Shown one piece after another: positions 6,568 to 6,741 of a DNA stretch of 6,741 nt. The stretch comes from Aliarcobacter sp. Lineage in GTDB: Bacteria; Campylobacterota; Campylobacteria; Campylobacterales; Arcobacteraceae. Within the stretch, counting starts at the first letter, position 1. Every line of letters begins with the position of its first letter. The stretch lies in assembly GCA_023268955.1 (NCBI GenBank), contig JALRJW010000066.1:1-6741 (forward strand), given 5' to 3'. The notes under the pieces are model-generated. The model worked only from the letters and a program-made list of their open reading frames with translations. It made no database searches and was not told where the DNA came from. A program made the position numbers and the translations under genes.

Positions 6568-6741
6568 ATGCTACATTCGAATATCCTTGGTCAAGGAAAA
6601 CCACTTTTGATCTTACATGGGTTTCTAGGTAGCGGAGACAATTGGAAAACCTTTGCCAAAAAGTGGGCTGAAAGAGGACGTTCAGTACATTTGTTAGATG
6701 CCCGAAATCACGGAAAGAGCTTTCACAGCGACGAGTTTAGC
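6568..6741 (+). CDS. Alpha/beta hydrolase (YbfF-like esterase), N-terminal fragment
   Basis: 58 codons from ATG 6568 to the window edge, starting 5 bases after the pdxJ stop. The translation shows GKPLLILHGFLGSGDNW, the oxyanion-hole loop of alpha/beta hydrolases, and VHLLDARNHGKS, matching the DxRNHGxS signature of the YbfF-type esterase subfamily. The nucleophile elbow GxSxG and the rest of the triad lie beyond the window, so the substrate cannot be guessed. No Shine-Dalgarno sequence precedes the start, which is normal in Bacteroidota. The spacing implies an operon with pdxJ, a neighbour pair common in that phylum as far as I recall. Confidence 0.85.
   Translation, partial: MLHSNILGQGKPLLILHGFLGSGDNWKTFAKKWAERGRSVHLLDARNHGKSFHSDEFS

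Noticed and set aside
1..6741. CRISPR array, tRNA/rRNA, transposase or phage element
   Set aside because: No repeat-spacer pattern, no cloverleaf-like sequence and no transposase or integrase motif was seen on either strand.

Overview
The window looks like a chimeric contig built from three unrelated pieces of DNA. Positions 1 to about 235 are GC-rich (roughly 59% G+C) and carry the start of an acyl-CoA synthetase gene on the minus strand. Positions from about 235 to about 6205 are very AT-rich, with Arg mostly AGA and Leu mostly TTA/CTT. This middle piece resembles Campylobacterota of the Arcobacter group; that placement is from memory and composition, not a search. Positions from about 6205 to 6741 have intermediate composition (roughly 40-45% G+C) and carry the end of pdxJ followed by an alpha/beta hydrolase, a pair and protein style typical of Bacteroidota. 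Both breakpoints cut through reading frames, which points to assembly or amplification chimerism rather than gene transfer.

The biologically interesting part is the middle piece. On the plus strand, three genes lie head to tail with no spacer at all (TAG|ATG and TAA|ATG). They are the C-terminal part of a DUF2126 glutamine-synthetase-like putative amidoligase (233-1285), a single-chain fusion of a circularly permuted ATP-grasp ligase and an alpha-E domain (1286-3781), and a complete transglutaminase-fold protein (3782-4675). This set matches the gene neighbourhood that comparative genomics has predicted to make and process an unknown peptide or amino-acid conjugate. No product is experimentally known to me.

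Converging on these from the other strand are two tandem proteins of the succinylglutamate desuccinylase/aspartoacylase (AstE/AspA, M14-like) family, coupled through a 1-base TAGTG overlap. The upstream one (5627 to about 6211, 5' end lost at the right junction) keeps the Asp-x-His zinc motif and the catalytic Glu. The downstream one (4695-5627) is full length but has lost nearly every expected active-site residue, so it is probably a pseudoenzyme or has a changed activity. A hairpin at 4661-4687 separates the two convergent operons.

A working hypothesis, which is inference only, is that the plus-strand genes form amide bonds on a peptide or small molecule, and that the transglutaminase-fold protein and perhaps the minus-strand deacylases trim or recycle it. 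No tRNA, rRNA, CRISPR array or mobile element was seen. There is no gene-free stretch longer than 300 bases.
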